Under the pieces are notes generated by a model. The model did not search any database. It had not been told where the DNA came from and saw only the letters and a list, made by a program, of their open reading frames with translations. Both the position numbers and the translations under genes were made by a program. Below are positions 27,859 through 35,943 of a DNA stretch of 64,000 bases, piece after piece. Origin of the DNA: CAUZIZ01 sp965219855 (GTDB taxonomy: Bacteria > Acidobacteriota > UBA6911 > RPQK01 > JAJDTT01); the NCBI GenBank assembly GCA_965219855.1, contig CBDCOR010000022.1, positions 62,001 to 126,000 of the forward strand, in the 5' to 3' direction. The number at the start of each line of letters is the position of its first letter. Within the stretch, counting starts at the first letter, position 1.

Positions 27859-28684
27859 GGAAGGACCATGAGTTGAACTTCACAATCACGTCAGAATCCG
27901 GATCCCCGCCCGTCAACGTCACGTAGGAAAAGAAACCGAACGGGTCGAGCGTGACGTCGTGCGGCTTTGCCCCCATGGCAACCAGGTCCTCCGGCATCGG
28001 GACGGTGGCAACGACTGCCAGGCGGTTGGCATTGATCACCGTGGCGGTTTTGTCGATGTCGTTGACGACCCACAGCCGGCGACCGAAGAAGTCAGCCCAC
28101 ATGTGAAAGACACCTTCTCCTGTCGGAAGAGTATCAACAAGCTCAAAGCTCCGGCCACTGAAGACGACCACGCGATTGTTCGCCCGGTCGCCTACCCACA
28201 CGCGATTCTTTATCGAGTCTGCATCGCCCGGTAAAGAACGCGAGCTGCTGCAACCATTTTGTCTTGAGCACGACAACTGTAATCTCATTACGTTGGACAA
28301 ACGTGTTGGACTCTACCGAGCTTGGAACATCGGGTGGGAGACTTCTGCCGGACCACTAGTATGTATTTCGGACATGGATGATGCGATGCATCCGAGGCTA
28401 TTAGAGTCCGTGTTAGATGAGAAATCCAAGAGAGATTTCGATTTGCTCTCGGTTCTAATCGCAAAGCAGGGTATTGATTCTAACTGGAACTCGTTCGCTC
28501 CAGCTCGACTAAAACGGCTTGCCCTTAGCACCCGGCCTGGCCCGTTTTTTGTGTGGCGGCGGGATCTAAAAAACGATTTCGGTATGTTCGATGAGCGCTT
28601 GGAGCTTGTCGGAGACAAAGACTTTTGGGCTCGCGCTGTCGACTATGACCTCAAGCTGAGGCTAATAGACTCGATATTGTACTT

Positions 28685-30000
28685 CAGTAGTGTCCCAACG
28701 TTTGGGCTTCTAATCTCTGTAAAGTATTAATGAGTAATATGTTAGAGAAGATAATGGGTGTTTCCGACTTGAAAGTGAGTGTACGCTCACGCCCTTCAGT
28801 TCATAAGGAGGGCGAGCATGTACACGGGCACGACGATTTTTTCTCAGGTGATGCGGCATCTTCCCTGGCATCATTTTCATCGCATTGTTCAGCACTACGG
28901 AGGCGACTACAAGGTCAAGTCGTTCCGCTGTGCCGACCATTACCGGGTCATGGCCTTTGCACAGTTGACCTATCGCGAGAGCTTGCGCGATATCGAAGCC
29001 TGCCTACGGGCCATGAGATCCAAGCTCTTCCACATGGGCATTCGCTCCACGGTCTCCCGCAACAATCTGTCCAATGCCAACGAGAGGCGCGACTGGCGCA
29101 TCTATGCCGAGTTTGCCCAAGTGCTTATCGCCGAAGCGCGCCGCCTGTACACCGACGAGGACCTGGGAGTCGACCTGAACGCGACCGTCTATGCCTTGGA
29201 CTCCACGACCATCGACCTGTGCCTCTCGGTCTTCCCCTGGGCGCGCTTCCGCCGTACCAAGGGGGCGATCAAACTGCATACCTTGCTCAACCTGCACGGC
29301 GCCATTCCCGAGTTCGTTCTGATCTCGGACGGAAAACTGCACGATGTCCACGCCTTGGACCACCTGATTCCTTGTCCCGGTGCCTACTACATCATGGATC
29401 GCGGATACCTGGATTTCGGGCGCCTGTACCGACTCCATTCTGCCCGGTCGTTATTCGTGACCCGCGCCAAGGCCAACTTCAAGTTCCGCCGCCGCTACTC
29501 CCACCCGGTGGACAGAACGACGGGACTGATCTGCGACCAAACTGTCCTGCTGAGCACCTTCTATCCGGCCAAGGCCTACCCCGAACCTTTGCGTCGCATC
29601 AAGTTCTTCGACGTCACCACCGACCTGCGGCTAGTATTCCTCACCAACGACTTTGCTTCTCCCGCTCTGACTATTGCCCGGCTCTACAAGCTCCGCTGGC
29701 AGATCGAACTGTTCTTCAAATGGATCAAACAGCATCTCCGCATCAAGGCCTTTTACGGCACCAGTCCCAATGCCGTGAAAACACAAATCTGGATCGCCCT
29801 CAGTACCTACCTGCTCATCGCCATCATCCGCAAGCGCCTCTATCTCGAGTTGCCGCTCTACACAATTCTCCAGGTCCTGAGTGTCTCGCTCTTCGAGAAA
29901 ACCCCAATTTTACAGGCCTTTCAGGACATGCATTACATTACTCAGAATAGTGACATTCATAAACAGTTGATGTTATTCGACTAACGCTGGGACGCTACTG
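28685..30000 (+). mobile_element. IS4-family element, full-length copy
   Basis: 1316 bp with target duplication ATTGTACTT at 28676-28684 and 30001-30009. The ends are CAGTAGTGTCCCAACG on the left and the reverse complement of CAGTAGCGTCCCAGCG on the right. It carries the 144 bp missing from the other three copies and, as the only copy encoding a complete transposase, is the likely source of the activity that moved them. Confidence 0.95.
28818..29984 (+). CDS. IS4-family transposase, complete
   Basis: A 388-residue DDE transposase. The start is ATG at 28818 behind AAGGAGGGCGAGC; a 13-residue extension has no ribosome site. The N-terminal region (HFHRIVQHYGGDYKVKSFRC, residues about 19-38) is DUF4372-like and probably binds the ends. 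Catalytic Asp128 (ALDST) and Asp194 (IMDRGY) are followed by Y290-R293-E297-K304, the IS4 YREK signature, in ARLYKLRWQIELFFKWIK. It excises and inserts its element by cut-and-paste. The 48 residues 263-310, flanked by two CGCATCAAG repeats, are lacking in the three other copies. Confidence 0.95.
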   Translation: MYTGTTIFSQVMRHLPWHHFHRIVQHYGGDYKVKSFRCADHYRVMAFAQLTYRESLRDIEACLRAMRSKLFHMGIRSTVSRNNLSNANERRDWRIYAEFAQVLIAEARRLYTDEDLGVDLNATVYALDSTTIDLCLSVFPWARFRRTKGAIKLHTLLNLHGAIPEFVLISDGKLHDVHALDHLIPCPGAYYIMDRGYLDFGRLYRLHSARSLFVTRAKANFKFRRRYSHPVDRTTGLICDQTVLLSTFYPAKAYPEPLRRIKFFDVTTDLRLVFLTNDFASPALTIARLYKLRWQIELFFKWIKQHLRIKAFYGTSPNAVKTQIWIALSTYLLIAIIRKRLYLELPLYTILQVLSVSLFEKTPILQAFQDMHYITQNSDIHKQLMLFD

Positions 30001-30215
30001 ATTGTACTTGTACACTAAACATCCGCATCAGCTCTCAAGCAGCAGAGGATATAGAAGCAGAAAGGCGGCGGATGAGGAATTGTGCAGCCGGAAGGGCTAC
30101 CCTCATGTATGGCCGTCAAAGCTGCAGAACAAGATTCGCCGCGTTCGTAGGCTTCGCAGGGTTCCCGTGCTGGGCGACTATTTGTTACGAATCAATAAGT
30201 AGGTGTCTATCCTCC

Positions 30216-30679
30216 ATGAATCAGCAGAACCCGCCGTTAGTCAGCGTTCTGATTGGATCATATAATCACGAGCGCTATATCGAGGAAAGCATCAATAGCG
30301 TATTAGGTCAGACCTACACCAATATCGAACTGCTGGTAATCGACGATGGCTCCAGTGACGGATCTGATACGTTGCTGTCGCTTCTAAGCAAACAACAAGG
30401 CTTTTTCTACGAGAGACAGGAGAACGCTGGTCTGACGGCGACTCTAAACAGAGCCTTGTCGCGGGCTAAGGTAAGTATATAGCGCCGTTTGCCTCGGATG
30501 ACATTATGATGCTGGACCGACTGGCGAAGCAGAATGTGCGAAATAGGTTTCTTTGCAGTATGTTCCTTAAGACCTCAAACAGAGACAAGGTTCTGGCAAG
30601 AGAGATTTTCGCCGAATTACCTGTAACCGGGTGGAACAAGAAGGTGATTAAAGGGTTGTTCAGATACCTTTTTGCTTGA
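30216..30679 (+). pseudogene. Second GT2 glycosyltransferase, frameshifted and internally deleted
   Basis: The frame from ATG 30216 gives 88 residues of a typical GT-A N-terminus: VSVLIGSYNHERYIEESINS, LVIDDGSSDGS, ENAGLTATLNRAL. It is interrupted at about 30470, where one base appears lost in GCTAAGGTAAGTATA; the next frame continues KYIAPFASDDIMMLDRLAKQ (the D-D motif) up to 30679. Then about 100 residues of the domain are missing before a short C-terminal piece (SMFLKTSNRDKVLAREIFAE). This is a decayed glycosyltransferase, next in line after the first. Confidence 0.8.
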
Positions 30680-31649
30680 ATCGGGAATTCTTTTCCCCAG
30701 GCGGACGGCTCTTCCAACGGCGGTGAATCCACAGGTACTGGTCATCCCAGCGACGGACCCACTCCTCAATCTGCAGTGTATAGGTAGCCGTCAGTCGTTG
30801 CACCTCTTCGTCCGAAGAACGGGTCCTGTCAGGGACCAGGGGAGGAGCCAGGTGGATTTGACGGGTTCTCGGGGTGGGCCCCTCTACACAGCAAATCGGG
30901 ACGATCGAACAGCCAGTTTCCAGCGCAAGCAGGGCAGGCATGTGATTGGTCGCCGCTGGAACACCAAAGAAATCGACGAAAATCCCGCGGCTCTGGTTTT
31001 GATCAACCAGGAAAGCCAGATGATGACCCTTCTGAAGCCGAGAAGCCAAATCCAAGAAATCCGTTGAATGGACATGCACGATCACGTTCCCGGCTGCGCT
31101 TCTTCGCTCCGTGATCCAGGCTTCGAGATAGGGATTGTCGAGGCGGCGCGCCACGCAGTGACACGGGAAACCTAAACGGGAAGCGTCGCCGCCCAGGATC
31201 TCCCAATGTCCCAGATGTCCCGAGACAAAGATGTAGGGAGATTCCGAGTGTTTCAGTTCCTTCCCGATCGAGCGACTCTCGGGAGCAACCTCGATCGAGT
31301 ATCCTCCGTCGGCCCAGCGGGACCTGATTAGAAGGTCGAGAAACATCTTGCAGAGATGTCCGTACATCTTGCGCAACGTGGGCTTGTGGTCGCCAGATCC
31401 AAAGGCGAGTTCGAGATTGCGAAATGCCCTACGCCGATGGCGCGTAAGTAATCCGGAGGCCAGCGCAGGCAAGAGCCGTGAAGCCAGAGTTTCTGCGATT
31501 TGCGGAGGCAGGGAACCGATCAGTGAGCAGGCGCCTCGGGCCAACGCATACTCAGAAAGACTTCTGAGTTTCGAACGTCGATTCCTAACCCTGCGCATGC
31601 GCGCATCGCCTCCGACGATTTGACCGCGATTATTCATGACGGTGGCCAT
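30660..31649 (-). CDS. Lipid A biosynthesis acyltransferase (LpxL/HtrB family)
   Basis: A protein of about 329 residues with the conserved HX4(D/E) catalytic motif in G-H-L-G-H-W-E-I-L-G, and VDQNQSRGIFVDFFGVPAAT and ALLALETGCSIVPI as in lipid A late acyltransferases. These transfer an acyl chain from acyl-ACP onto lipid A precursors on the inner membrane. The N-terminal region is basic and amphipathic rather than a clear membrane anchor. Start ATG at 31649; earlier in-frame codons lack a ribosome site. The last codons overlap the end of the decayed glycosyltransferase on the other strand. It supports a Gram-negative envelope. Confidence 0.85.
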   Translation of the reverse strand: MATVMNNRGQIVGGDARMRRVRNRRSKLRSLSEYALARGACSLIGSLPPQIAETLASRLLPALASGLLTRHRRRAFRNLELAFGSGDHKPTLRKMYGHLCKMFLDLLIRSRWADGGYSIEVAPESRSIGKELKHSESPYIFVSGHLGHWEILGGDASRLGFPCHCVARRLDNPYLEAWITERRSAAGNVIVHVHSTDFLDLASRLQKGHHLAFLVDQNQSRGIFVDFFGVPAATNHMPALLALETGCSIVPICCVEGPTPRTRQIHLAPPLVPDRTRSSDEEVQRLTATYTLQIEEWVRRWDDQYLWIHRRWKSRPPGEKNSRFKQKGI

Positions 31650-31810
31650 CTCTCTGGACTCGCGAATCGGCTGTCGAGCCCCACGTTCGAAACATCTATG
31701 CCTCTCCGACACGCGAAGCACTCAACAAGATCCGAGGTCGATATAACCGGGGCATTTGTGATTCTCGGAGATTTTCTTTAGTTTCCCCCCTACACTTTCC
31801 TTGCATCACG

Positions 31811-32473
31811 TTGGCTGCGCACCCCTCGGTCCGACACGCAAGTCAGCTTTGGGCCCCACTCATCCAGCGTGCCTTCTCGATTCCAACGGCCTGCACTGAT
31901 TATTCCTATGAAATCTTCCCATCGGACTCCGATGTGGCCTCGGTGAGGCAAAAGGTAACCCAATCCATTGGTACCCAGGAGAGACCACTGATTGGGCTCC
32001 ACCCGGGTCGAAGAACGACTGCCAACAAACGCTCTCGGATTTGGAAGCGAAAGCAGAGTCCCTGGCTCCTCTCCCCAGAAAAAACCAGGAATCTATGTGA
32101 GGAGATTCAGATTCGATTCCCCGATCATTCGATTCTGGTTACGGGTAGTCGGTATGAAGCGGAGCTAGCGGAAGGAATGGCCAGCCGATTTTCGCATGTC
32201 ACAAACTTCGTTGATCAAACAACTGTGACGGAACTTCGCGCCTTGATGGATCTCCTGGATTGCTACATCGCACCGGACACCGGACCGCTTCACATCGCCT
32301 ACAGCTCATCGGTTCCAACAGTCGGACTTTATGGACCCACCCGTCTCGAACTCACTGGACCTCCGGCAGCGAGGAATCGACAGATTGTGCTCAAGGAAGA
32401 GACCGTCGATCAGCTTGCGGTGAACACGATCGTTGAAGCAGTTGTCGGGGGCCACTTCAAAAGCGGCCAGTGA
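31811..32473 (+). pseudogene. Heptosyltransferase-like GT9, N-terminally truncated, 3' end altered by IS21
   Basis: The frame carries the C-terminal Rossmann domain of GT9 enzymes: RPLIGLHPG, FPDHSILVTGSRYEAELAEG and the motif CYIAPDTGPLHIAY followed by SSVPTVGLYGPT. The first half (acceptor side) is missing; a TTG at 31811 is the first possible start. The IS21 insertion at 32443 replaces the original tail: with one 6-bp duplicate (AGCAGT) the original gene would read I-V-E-A-V-E-K-L-V-I-D-S and stop at 35351-35353. It is probably another piece of the LPS core pathway. Confidence 0.85.
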
Positions 32474-32719
32474 TTCAGTAGTTATATCCTCCGGTTCGAG
32501 TCATTTCAATCCCTTGTGAAGCCCTCCCCGCGAAGCGGGGGGAGGAGGCTTTGTTGTGTGTTCAGCCGTAGAAGCGGTGGGAACTGTGGGAAACTCCGTC
32601 CGGAGGAGTTTTCCAAGCGCTGTGGGAACGGTGGAAAAACTCGCCTCCTGGAGTCGTCTTCGCGAGGCAGCCGTTTTCCCACGGTTTCCATAGCGCGGCA
32701 GTTTCCACGGCTTTCCGGG
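32466..32719. repeat. ~255-bp repeat inside IS21 left region (copy A)
   Basis: From GGCCAGTGATTC to CCACGGCTTTCCGG this region is collinear with 51030-51281, which lies inside the IS481-type element. The centre (GGGAAACTCCGTCCGGAGGA, GCGCTGTGGGAACGGTGGAA) is nearly identical. At the other locus the same segment ends in TCATTGGCC, the inverse of its GGCCAGTGA start, so it may be a mobile element of its own. Confidence 0.8.
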
Positions 32720-32960
32720 GGTGTTGGGGGAAACTCGAGAAGCCTGGCTTCCATGGTCTCTGCTTGGTTTCAACGACACGGCTTCTTCCTGGCTTCCTTT
32801 TTTCAAAAAACATTCGCTCAGAGGCCCCTCAAGCAATGAGCTCTGCCCCACCCTGTCCTGACCCCTCCCTCGGAGCGGGCAATCTACGAAGCCTGGGGCT
32901 GAGTCCCAGGGTCTGCGAGTAGGGGACAAGCCCGCACTCACAGCACTCGCCTCGCAGGTG

Positions 32961-33734
32961 TCATTTCTCTTTCCCTCGCTTCGGGGTGGATTTCTCTCGT
33001 TGCTGTCGCTCGTAGAGGCGATAGCTCTTGCCCCGAATGAAGGTGACTTCCGAAGTGTGCAGGAAGCGGTCCAGCAGCGCCGAGGTGGCCGCCGTATCTC
33101 CTCCCAGCATCGCGCCCCAGTCCTCCAGGGGTCGATTCGAACTGAGGATCGTCGAGGTCTTCTGGTATCGGCGGTGCAGGATCTCCAACAGATCTTCTGC
33201 CGCCGACTCCGGCACTCTGCGGAGTCCCAGATCCTCGAGGATCAGCAGCGGGATCCGGGTCATCTCCGTAATGTAAGATCGGCGTCTGCCGGTGGCCGTG
33301 GCTTCGGCGATGTCTTCCAGCAGATCGAAAGCCGACTTGTACTGCACCCGGTGACCGGCTTCGACCGCCTTGATCCCGACGGTGATGATCAGATGGCTCT
33401 TGCCGACTCCGGTCTGACCGATGACCAACCAGCCGCGGCGCTGTTGGATGAATCGGCCGGTAGCCAGATCGAAGATCTGCTGCCGGTTGATGGAGGGGTT
33501 AAAGGAGAAGTTAAAGTCCTCCAAGTGCTTTTGTTCCGGAAACTGGGCCTGGCGCAAACGTCGCTCCAACAGCCGGTCCCGACGGCGGGTCAGCTCGTCA
33601 TCAATCAGCAGCTCAAAGAACTCCTGATGGCTGAGCCTTCCCTGGACGGCTTGTTGCAGGCGAACGTCAAAGACCTGAGCCAGGCCCGAGAGCCGGAGGT
33701 GACGAAGTTTTCGTTCCAGTTCTGATGAGATCAT
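32961..33734 (-). CDS. istB: IstB, IS21 helper ATPase
   Basis: A 257-residue AAA+ ATPase with a Walker A motif G-Q-T-G-V-G-K-S (about residue 104), Walker B ILEDLG, and the RFI.. / SSNRPLEDWG segment. IstB promotes strand transfer by IstA at the target. The start overlaps the istA stop as ATGA. Its length is normal and no disruption is seen. Confidence 0.95.
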   Translation of the reverse strand: MISSELERKLRHLRLSGLAQVFDVRLQQAVQGRLSHQEFFELLIDDELTRRRDRLLERRLRQAQFPEQKHLEDFNFSFNPSINRQQIFDLATGRFIQQRRGWLVIGQTGVGKSHLIITVGIKAVEAGHRVQYKSAFDLLEDIAEATATGRRRSYITEMTRIPLLILEDLGLRRVPESAAEDLLEILHRRYQKTSTILSSNRPLEDWGAMLGGDTAATSALLDRFLHTSEVTFIRGKSYRLYERQQREKSTPKRGKEK

Positions 33735-35227
33735 TCTGGTTCTCCTGTGGGATCGGTGATCTGGTACTCGGACAGCGGTCGGATCAACTCGTGCTCGGAG
33801 GTAAACAAAGAGCGCTGCGGCACGTCCAGTCGCTTACACAAAGCCACCAGAGTCCGGTAGCGGAAGGCGTCATGTGCGAGCGCCTTGCCGCAGGCTTCGT
33901 CGACGACCGAAGCGCGGTAGCGGCGGGTCAGCGAGATCATGCCTTGCACGAGTCGGTAGGCGAGCATGTCTCGGACCTCCAGAGCTCGCTCGGCCCAGCG
34001 GTGCGCCTCTGGACCCACGGCTCGGGCTTGCTTCAGCAGATGATGCTCGGTTCGATAGTGCGCGTAGCGTTTGCGTTCCGGAAGATGGCTCGTTTCGGTT
34101 CGGAATCTCCCCGGCGGGTGCTTCGGATGCAGGGCCACCTGTTGCTCACGAAAGAAGACGCGGACGATACGATCATCCCAGTGCACGGCGACTTCACAAC
34201 CGAGCAGATGATTGGGCACCGAGTAGAACGCTCGGTCGACTTCGATGTGGCCATCGGTGGAGACCGTTCGACGGCCCACGCGGAAGAAACTGAAGCGGGA
34301 ATCCGGAAGCGGTCGGAGATGCTTCTGTTCTTCGACAAAGCGGGGCCAGACCTGCTGCTTGGTGGTGCCGTGGATGCGCTGGCGGGCGATTCGCTCGTTC
34401 CAACTCTGCAGATGCTCATTCTGCGCATCCAGGCTCTCGAAGCGGCGAGCTTTGAGCGCGCTGGAGTCGGTATATCCGATGCTTCTTTCGACTTTTCCGT
34501 TCTCGTTCGGAGCGCCCGGATGGATGGGCAGCACGGCGAAGCCGTAGTGGCGAGCGAGCGCACTGAAGACGGCATTGACCTCGGGGTCCACCAAGCAAGC
34601 CCGGGTGATCCCGGCCTTGAGGTTATCGAGGCGAACCACCTCCACGCCGCCTCCAAAAGCGTGAAAAGCCTCCTCGACACAGCGGATGAACGTCTTCAGT
34701 TCCTGCCGCCAGACGACTTCCTCATAGGAGTGGCGCGAGTGGCAGAGGACGGCCTTGAACAGATGAGGACGGCGGTAACGACCCGATTCGGTCCGAGTCA
34801 GGGCTCCTTTGCCGAAGTCGATCTGCAGGTCCCGACCGGGGGGAGTTTCCACCCGAGCAAACACGCGAGGACTCTCCGCCTTGAGCTTTCCACAGAAGCG
34901 CTTGACGGAGTTGTAGGCTCCCCCGAATCCCTGCTCGAAGACCAGGTCCTGCCAGATCCGCTTGGCCTGCAATCCCTGCTGGAGTTTCTTTTCAATCTGC
35001 TCCCGAAAGGGCTCACAGAAGCTGCGCAGACCCGGGGGCCGCTTTGGCCGCTTTTGCTCCTCCGAGCCGGGGGCCACTTTGGCCGGTTTTGAATCTCGGG
35101 AGGGATCATAGCGGGCAATCCTCTCTCGTCGGACTCCCACCTCTCGCTCGATCCGACGATACGACCAGCCCAGCTTCAGGAGCGCCAAAACCGTTTGCTT
35201 CTTTTCCATTTTCAATGTATTGGCCAT
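33731..35227 (-). CDS. istA: IstA, IS21 transposase
   Basis: A 498-residue transposase. A helix-turn-helix in the N-terminus (LLKLGWSYRRIEREVGVRR) binds element ends. The DDE core has LQIDFGKG (first Asp), VRLDNLKAG (second Asp) and GAPNENGKVERSIGY (Glu). The C-terminal domain is rich in basic residues. Alternative start at the ATG six codons later (MEKKQ) is equally possible. No disruption is seen, so the element may still be active. Confidence 0.95.
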   Translation of the reverse strand: MANTLKMEKKQTVLALLKLGWSYRRIEREVGVRRERIARYDPSRDSKPAKVAPGSEEQKRPKRPPGLRSFCEPFREQIEKKLQQGLQAKRIWQDLVFEQGFGGAYNSVKRFCGKLKAESPRVFARVETPPGRDLQIDFGKGALTRTESGRYRRPHLFKAVLCHSRHSYEEVVWRQELKTFIRCVEEAFHAFGGGVEVVRLDNLKAGITRACLVDPEVNAVFSALARHYGFAVLPIHPGAPNENGKVERSIGYTDSSALKARRFESLDAQNEHLQSWNERIARQRIHGTTKQQVWPRFVEEQKHLRPLPDSRFSFFRVGRRTVSTDGHIEVDRAFYSVPNHLLGCEVAVHWDDRIVRVFFREQQVALHPKHPPGRFRTETSHLPERKRYAHYRTEHHLLKQARAVGPEAHRWAERALEVRDMLAYRLVQGMISLTRRYRASVVDEACGKALAHDAFRYRTLVALCKRLDVPQRSLFTSEHELIRPLSEYQITDPTGEPE

Positions 35228-35943
35228 CGGCGCATCCTACGCCGGATGCGGCCCTCAATGGCTCTTGAAAATGGCCGGTTTTGAAGTGGCCCTCACTGGC
35301 CGCTTTTGGGTGGCCCCTGACAAGCAGTCGAAAAACTGGTCATCGATTCCTAGCCTTGGTTTCAGGTTTCAACTGCTCTGGAGACTTCTTGTCTATCTTC
35401 TCACCGTTTCAAAACGTCAGAAAATGCTTCTCAAAAAGCTTCATAACGGATCCCGGACTATATTGACAACTATAGGCGTCCCCAATTCTTGGTCTGCGCC
35501 TCGACCGGATCAAATGCCATCAAGAGATTATATAACTCTCTTGAATTACTATACGTTAGAGCCTTGTCCTTGAGAATTTTCAAATGTTCCGATGGAAAAG
35601 ATTTAGGCAATCTTTGCAGGTTCGGCACTATGGGAGTGATAAGGCTATGTTGCAGACGATGGCCAATATAGCCCAAGCCTGACGCGATTTTCCAGGTGAT
35701 GACTGGCTTGTTCTTGATAGAAAATTCTCCTATGGAGAGACCGAAGGTTCCACCGTCCCTCCGGGCGTGAATCATGGCGTCACAAACTATTAATAAACCT
35801 TAACTTCTCGTGAATGTCATAGCATCTGGGTAGGTGTATGATTTGTTTATGTTCAGTCTCGGTAAACGGCTTCGTATTCAACAACAAGAAATATATGTCA
35901 TCCCGATCCCGCACAATGGTCTCTATCGTTCTATGTACAAAGT

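Larger units (their letters stand above)
26232..28228 (-). pseudogene. YVTN/NHL-type beta-propeller gene split by IS copy 2
   Basis: Two reading frames belong together: 28228-27868 (VWVGDRANNRVVVFSG, RLWVVNDIDKTATVINAN, KPHDVTLDPFGFFSYVTLTG) and 26677-26232 (GNAISVLDNFTMEVTDTIDV, VYCINTRSNRIIG, PHNVALTPGGRKLYVTHSGA, VTVGNNPFGLAYVR). Removing the IS (26687-27858) and one 9-bp target copy joins them in one frame through W-S-F-Q-E-V-N-R-T-T-V. The propeller repeats are typical of exported YVTN-family proteins. Its N-terminal end is also cut at about 28228, where a divergent glycosyltransferase remnant starts, so it was broken twice. Confidence 0.85.
28222..30202 (+). pseudogene. Glycosyltransferase family 2 (GT2), truncated and split by intact IS
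   Basis: The frame 28222-28684 begins within a GT2 gene (LLQPFCLEHDNCNLITLD, AWNIGWETSAGPLVCISDMD with an acidic D-x-D, GMFDERLELVGDKDFWARAV). It resumes after the IS at 30010-30202 with L-Y-L-Y-T-K-H-P-H-Q-L and a basic C-terminal tail. Joining the two with one 9-bp target duplication (ATTGTACTT) preserves the frame. The nucleotide-sugar binding N-terminus is missing; the break at about 28222 coincides with the start of the beta-propeller remnant on the other strand. It belonged to a surface polysaccharide pathway. Confidence 0.88.
32443..35322 (-). mobile_element. IS21-family element
   Basis: 2880 bp encoding IstA and IstB on the minus strand. Ends: TGTCGGGGGCCACTTCAAAA on the left and the reverse complement of TGTCAGGGGCCACCCAAAAG on the right, followed inward by further GCGGCCAGTGA-type repeats that serve as IstA sites. 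The target duplication is AGCAGT at 32437-32442 and 35323-35328. It inserted in the last 12 codons of the GT9 gene. IstA and IstB overlap by 4 bp. Confidence 0.88.

Noticed and set aside
32506..32941. Overlapping frames with Lys/Ser-rich products in the left part of the IS21 element
   Set aside because: They lie entirely in the repeat shared with 51030-51281, in several frames at once, and have no ribosome site or codon bias.
33725..35092. 455-codon plus-strand frame opposite istA
   Set aside because: It is the antisense shadow of the transposase; istA has the DDE motifs and the normal 4-bp overlap with istB.
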